A program made the position numbers and the translations under genes. From Artemisia argyi (taxonomy: Eukaryota > Streptophyta > Magnoliopsida > Asterales > Asteraceae): a stretch of DNA of 64,000 nucleotides. How positions within the stretch are numbered: position 1 is the first letter of the stretch; every line of letters starts with the position of its first letter. The DNA is taken from assembly GCA_030686995.1 (NCBI GenBank), contig CM060681.1, positions 160,226,333 to 160,290,332 of the forward strand, given 5' to 3'. The notes beneath the pieces are model-generated. The model saw only the letters and a list, made by a program, of their open reading frames with translations. It searched no databases and was not told the DNA's origin. Positions 59,668 to 64,000 of the stretch are shown here, piece by piece.

Positions 59668-60145
59668 TTCAACCGTAGTTGTCAAGATCCCGATCCTGAT
59701 CTTAAGATCTTACGATTTTATGATACTGCAAAGCAAAAACGATCCGGATCCTACATAGGATCTTTGCAAGCTTAAGATTTTATAGGATCCCGATCTTGAC
59801 CATACGATCTTAAGATCTAATCCGATCCGATCTTACTTTTCTCGGATTACAAACTAAAAAACGATTAATTTATGGTTTGTCTTTTTGTAGAATTCAAAAA
59901 ATAACATGTTAATCTTTTTAAACATTTCATAATCAAATTTAGGACAATATTTCTATAAAACATTAATAATATTTTGTGTTTATAATGTATAATAATTTGT
60001 ATATTTGTATAATATAACAAAAACTATAAAGAAATAACACTAGAGTAGGATCTTAAGATCCCAATCCGATCTTACGATCACAATCTTGCAAAGACAAAAA
60101 CGATCCTGGGTAAGATCCCGATCTTGAAAACCTTGGGTTGAACAC
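59668..60145. mobile_element. GATC-rich inverted-repeat element (MITE-like)
   Basis: The ends are imperfect inverted repeats: TTCAACCGTAGTTGTCAAGATC on the left in pieces, against GATCTTGAAAACCTTGGGTTGAA on the right. The inner arms are packed with GATCTTAAGATC, GATCCCGATC and GATCCGATC. The middle is AT-rich and noncoding. The family is uncertain and the borders are approximate; no target duplication was settled. Confidence 0.6.
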
Positions 60146-60666
60146 CTTTATCGAACACTTTAAGCATTACCAAATGTGAAAACAAAGTACAAGTAAATAA
60201 CAAGGTCCAATAGTTAATCAAAGACAAAAATACACCGTTGGTCCGTGAACTTTCCACAAAGCATCATCATGCACTCTACCTTTCTAAAAATATCGTGGGG
60301 CGTCCCAAACATAGGAAATTTAGGTCGAATGCGTCCTTTGACCAGTTTTGTCTCGGTCAACGCTCATAATTTGGTACATTCCTAAGGGTATAATAGGCAA
60401 AATACATTTATCACCATACTATGGTTAAATCAACCATGACATGTGATAGTTTAAGGAGCAACTAAGAACTATGCTTCGCAACTTGAGCCTATCTTTTCTG
60501 ATACGCTAGTTATTATTCGCGCGATAACCAATTAACCCACAAACCAAACACATTTACACACCATAATAACACAAACCCTTATCCAGACCATCACCGGTAA
60601 ATCAAAAACCAAAGCCAGACACCCTTTTCCAGAAGTTAAAGACCCAACTAAAATTCCAATATTACA
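60146..60666. other. Upstream region of the F-box pseudogene
   Basis: At 60226 ACACCGTTGGTCCGTGAAC resembles a transposon terminus that recurs as ACACCGTAGGTCCCTAAGC near 63945. Otherwise no feature is seen; it should hold the former promoter and 5' UTR. Confidence 0.35.
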
Positions 60667-62080
60667 ATGTCTTTTGGAGACAATGTGATCACTGATAAGG
60701 CAGATTATATCAGCAACATGCTAGATAACGTGACCACTAATATTATGAACCGATTGCCGCTAAAAGATGCGGTGAGGACCGGTAGTTTAGCCAGAAGCTG
60801 GAGGTTTAAGTGGACTTTGCTGACAGATGTCATAGTTGATAAGGATTTGTTTTACTATTTAATAAATACCTTTGATGGGAGGCATATTACCAGGCTTTTA
60901 CTTCAGCTTAATGGGACAGTAAGAAGGTTTGTGTTCTCCATAGAGCCCAAAATGCTATTTGGAGAAGACGACTTGAATTATGAAAACATTCATGAGTGGC
61001 TTTTTTTTTTGGCTCGGGTCGGAGTTGAGGAGGTCAAAATTCGAAACTTGTATGGTGAGCCAGTTACTTTGCCAACCCAACTTTACTATCGTCAGGAGTT
61101 GAAATTTCTTGAACTTCATTATTGCACTTTTCCCACTATGACAAGTTTTAGGGGTTTTCCAAAGCTACTCAACTTAGAATTGTGTAATGTCAATTTTCAT
61201 AGTGGTACAGTTTGGGACTTAGTTGCTGGTTATCCCTTGCTTGAGTCTCTAAAAATTGATCGTTGTAGTACAAACGAAATGAGACTATAGGATATTGCAA
61301 TTCTTAGGAATTTGAAGACGTTAAATTTGTCATTTGGTATTCGCAACCATCCTATGACAATAACAACTTCCAATATCTTTCAGTTGTCAAATGTTCCAAA
61401 ACTTGAGACCCTTACCATGGATTATCAAGACTGCAATGTAAGACATATTTCATTTTTTCACTTCAACTTACATAATGTTAAAGTAATTTCTAACATTCAT
61501 GCAATGTTAGCTTTGAAACTAAAGAAAATTGTTGCTTTTGTAGTTGTTGGAAGAAGGTACCTCCTGGATGAATGTCTGTGTGGCCTTTCTATCCCTCAAG
61601 TCTCTTGAGATATACGGGGTCGATTTTGGGAATAATGCAATGGTTTCATTGATTGTTTAAATGATTCGTGGGTCTCCAATTATGCAAAGGCTAGAAACCA
61701 GGGTAAGTGGAATGCATATGTATGAAAGACATCATATTAAATTCCAATTGTTCTGCATATGAATAGTCTCTCATTTTGCAGACCTTATACACGCTTACTT
61801 ATGTACCTTTGGAGATTGACTCATTTGATGTAACCATCAACAGAATGACCACGGGGCAGCTTCAAACTGTGGTATTCATTCTTTCCCTAAAATAGAGAAT
61901 GAAATAGCCATAATAAGGTTCATACTTGCATGTTCCCCCTTACTGAAGAAAATTTATATCCATGACTGCAATTTGACTCCTGATGAGAATGAAAACATCA
62001 AGTTGAACTAGGATTTGGCAAGGAGGCTATTGAAACTCCATCGAGCTTCCCCCACAGCCGGGGTAGATTTCTTTTACTAA
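60667..62080 (+). pseudogene. F-box/LRR/FBD-type protein gene, decayed
   Basis: Starts at ATG 60667. Residues about 13-60 are a diverged F-box (NVTTNIMNRLPLKDAVRT, then SLARSWRFKW), typical of the At1g13570-like family. Leucine-rich repeats follow (LKFLELHYC, FPKLLNLELCNVNF, YPLLESLKI). Lesions: TAG at 61288-61290 with the frame continuing; a frameshift near 61600, after which the reading resumes one frame over (LKSLEIYGVDFGNN); and a TAA near 61658. An intron with GTAAGT...TTTTGCAG lies at about 61703-61781. The last exon has an FBD-like end (FPKIENEIAIIRF, then ACSPLLKKIYIHDC), a TAG near 62010 and the final TAA at 62080. F-box proteins normally recruit targets to SCF ubiquitin ligases; this copy cannot make a full product. 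Confidence 0.85.
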
Positions 62081-62111
62081 TTCTAGTTTATGTATGGGTT
62101 GAATACCCTAA

Positions 62112-62116
62112 GACAA
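62112..62116 (+). repeat. Target-site duplication GACAA, left copy
   Basis: Exact match to 63519-63523. Confidence 0.95.
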
Positions 62117-63518
62117 TGATACGTGGAAATTGCGCCCTCACAACAGGTTTTACCTCTCAAGGGATCTCGAGAAGCTTACAACCCCCACTAGGCAGTGTAC
62201 CTGATCGTTATAGTGACAAGTACCGGGGGATTGATCGTTCAACTCAGGAATAGTGTCGCTAGGATTAGAAAGCCTACTAAACTATGTCTAGAGGTGAGGG
62301 ATGATTCTTTTTGTATTTTTATATTTTATTGAAAGCAAGTAAAATTTCGGGTTTTGAAGGAGTGGGCAGAATTAATTGCTAGCCAACTAACTCAATTGAT
62401 CTAAAGATGCAATCAAAATAAAATAACAAAAATGAAAATGAAACTATTATACTAAACAATAATGAGGAAAGTTGTGTTTACTTAGATTTCATTACTCCCT
62501 AGATATCTTTTACAAATTGATTAGCTTGTTACAATTGCATGGATGACGGGTCATATTCCTTAATACTAGTCGTAGGGCCGTGTACAATATTTCCTAACTC
62601 TATAAGATCCTACTTCACTCCTATGTCGAGCCATTAGAAGCTCCTAACATGGGATCATTAGAATTCTCTTACGCATTAAATACAACCAAAAATCGTAGTA
62701 CACCTCCGATCATGTTTCTTAAGACGTTCAAGCAAGTTACCAATGGAAGTCTGCCAGTTTTCTTAAGCCTAACATCGAATACAATCATCCGTAACAATTA
62801 TAAACAAACAATCAACCCATAATCAACATCTAGGTTTCACTACATCTAAGCAAACACAATAAAAATCTAGCCTAGCATGTTAAAGAGAAGACAAGCGTAA
62901 GATATAATCACACAACACATAGACATATTGAATGATTTGAATAAATACTTGTCTTCAATTGAACATGGAAGAATCAAGGGGTTGAAACCCTTGAAAAGCT
63001 GTTAAAATTCGTCTAGGGTTTATTCCCTCAAAGTTGCACACTAATGAATGAAAATTGAAAAACTATATATATATTTTACACCTTGACGGCATCACGTTAT
63101 AGCTTGTGACGCCGTCAACTCGCCGCCATGATGAAATTCGTATTGCCTAGATCCACTTCTGACGCCGTCATGTAGAAAATCACTCTGGGCCGTCACGTGT
63201 GTTTGGACCCTGACGGCCTTGGTGACGCCGTCAGGCCAATAAGCTTAGAAACTTTCTGGGCCGTCACGTTATAAGTTCCACATCCACCTCTTTTGTCACT
63301 CTTGACGCCGTCAGGTACTGTTCCCAGCAAGGAAATTGAGACTTTGCCGTTTTCTTCACTTTTATGCTCTAAAAACGTCCAAAATGCTTCCTTTTCCAGA
63401 TTTCTCTCCAAAAGTACCTAAAATGACAAAAGGAACGATTTAGGGCAATATTTGATCAAATAATCTCGAATTCGGGCTTAAATGACCCCTTAAAAGCGGT
63501 ACACTTTTCGCCTCATCA
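62117..63518 (-). repeat. Solo LTR of the gag-only element family
   Basis: 1402 bp with TG...CA ends, flanked by GACAA on both sides, and no internal sequence. It has the TGACG-rich U3 (63080-63320), a TATATATAT box near 63065 and the primer-tRNA-like segment (shortened, 62206-62222). It was formed by LTR-LTR recombination after insertion just 3' of the F-box pseudogene. Confidence 0.96.
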
Positions 63519-63523
63519 GACAA
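63519..63523 (+). repeat. Target-site duplication GACAA, right copy
   Basis: Pairs with 62112-62116. Confidence 0.95.
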
Positions 63524-64000
63524 CTATTTTCGTATAAGTATATATGTTGCTATTTACTTTCAACGTTGTAAATATGCCTGTGATTCGAATGTTTACTTTG
63601 TATACTACCTATGTTGCTCACCAAATGCAATGGCAAGTTTGATTTTAAGAAGTTAAACGTGCAAATGGTAAAGGTTATTTGGCATTTACAATTTTTACAA
63701 ACAAAAGTCAAATTGTCATTCCATTAAACATTATTAAACAAGCCAAACGTGGTCACAAATATTGTTACACAATACATATGTCTTGTGATTGGATATGCAA
63801 AGGCACGAAATAAACCATACTTTATTTGTTATATGTATTCATTTTGTGTCTTTATGTTTAGTGTTTTTAGTAATGAATATATTGTTTATGACTTTCATAT
63901 ATGCCGGTAAAGATTTAATGGGGTGCCATTAATTTTACTCAAATTACACCGTAGGTCCCTAAGCTTGTAAACTCAATGTTGCATGTTGTGAACACATCAC
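63524..64000. other. Unannotated AT-rich flank
   Basis: Likely former 3' flank of the F-box gene. Apart from the transposon-terminus-like ACACCGTAGGTCCCTAAG near 63945 nothing is recognised. Confidence 0.4.

Overview
This is repeat-rich plant nuclear DNA, most likely from an Asteraceae genome. The evidence is the Gag, post-Gag and LTR families present, which resemble repeats I know from Tanacetum, Artemisia and related genera; this is from memory, with no database search. Only one gene looks intact: a two-exon embryo-specific protein 3 (ATS3)-like gene at 47502-48163 (-). A decayed F-box/LRR/FBD gene lies at 60667-62080 (+). Everything else is transposable-element sequence, and no reverse transcriptase domain was seen anywhere.

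Region 1 (1-20617) is a head-to-tail run of minus-strand, gag-only LTR elements with a tRNA-Asp-like primer site (Athila/Tat-type Ty3). Consecutive units share LTRs (1840-3397, 8045-9587, 13443-13969 truncated, 18124-20617). The internal parts alternate B-A-B-A. Type A is Gag plus zinc knuckle plus degenerate protease-like domain. Type B is a partial Gag fused to an acidic, unrecognised tail. A nonautonomous hAT element with an 8-bp target duplication sits in the fourth LTR.

Region 2 (20618-35446) is the 3' half of a plus-strand relative that still has an integrase C-terminal part, but with the catalytic Glu changed to Lys. Its 3' noncoding region is split by a nested minus-strand Copia/SIRE-like element (22020-31631, TSD TTTGT). 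That element has gag and two post-gag ORFs but no pol. The 3' LTR (33507-35446) holds a GAGCTC-rich insertion flanked by a 64-bp direct duplication and has a cluster of TGACG palindromes just upstream of its TATA box.

Region 3 (35447-47241) holds a nonautonomous Ty3-type element with an initiator-Met primer site (35447-41547), a Copia LTR plus gag start (41548-42110), and a noncoding minus-strand LTR element with its 5' LTR at 46407-47241.

Region 4 (48411-59430) is the most unusual part. It is a Mutator-like element with TIRs of about 125 bp and a 9-bp target duplication, whose interior has expanded into nine tandem units of about 1.21 kb. Each unit carries a copy of the right TIR and an uninterrupted 114-codon exon-like frame. 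Units 3-4-5 and 6-7-8 form two higher-order trimers of exactly 3629 bp each.

Region 5 (59431-64000) holds a GATC-rich inverted-repeat element, the F-box pseudogene, and a solo LTR (62117-63518, TSD GACAA) of the same family as Region 1.
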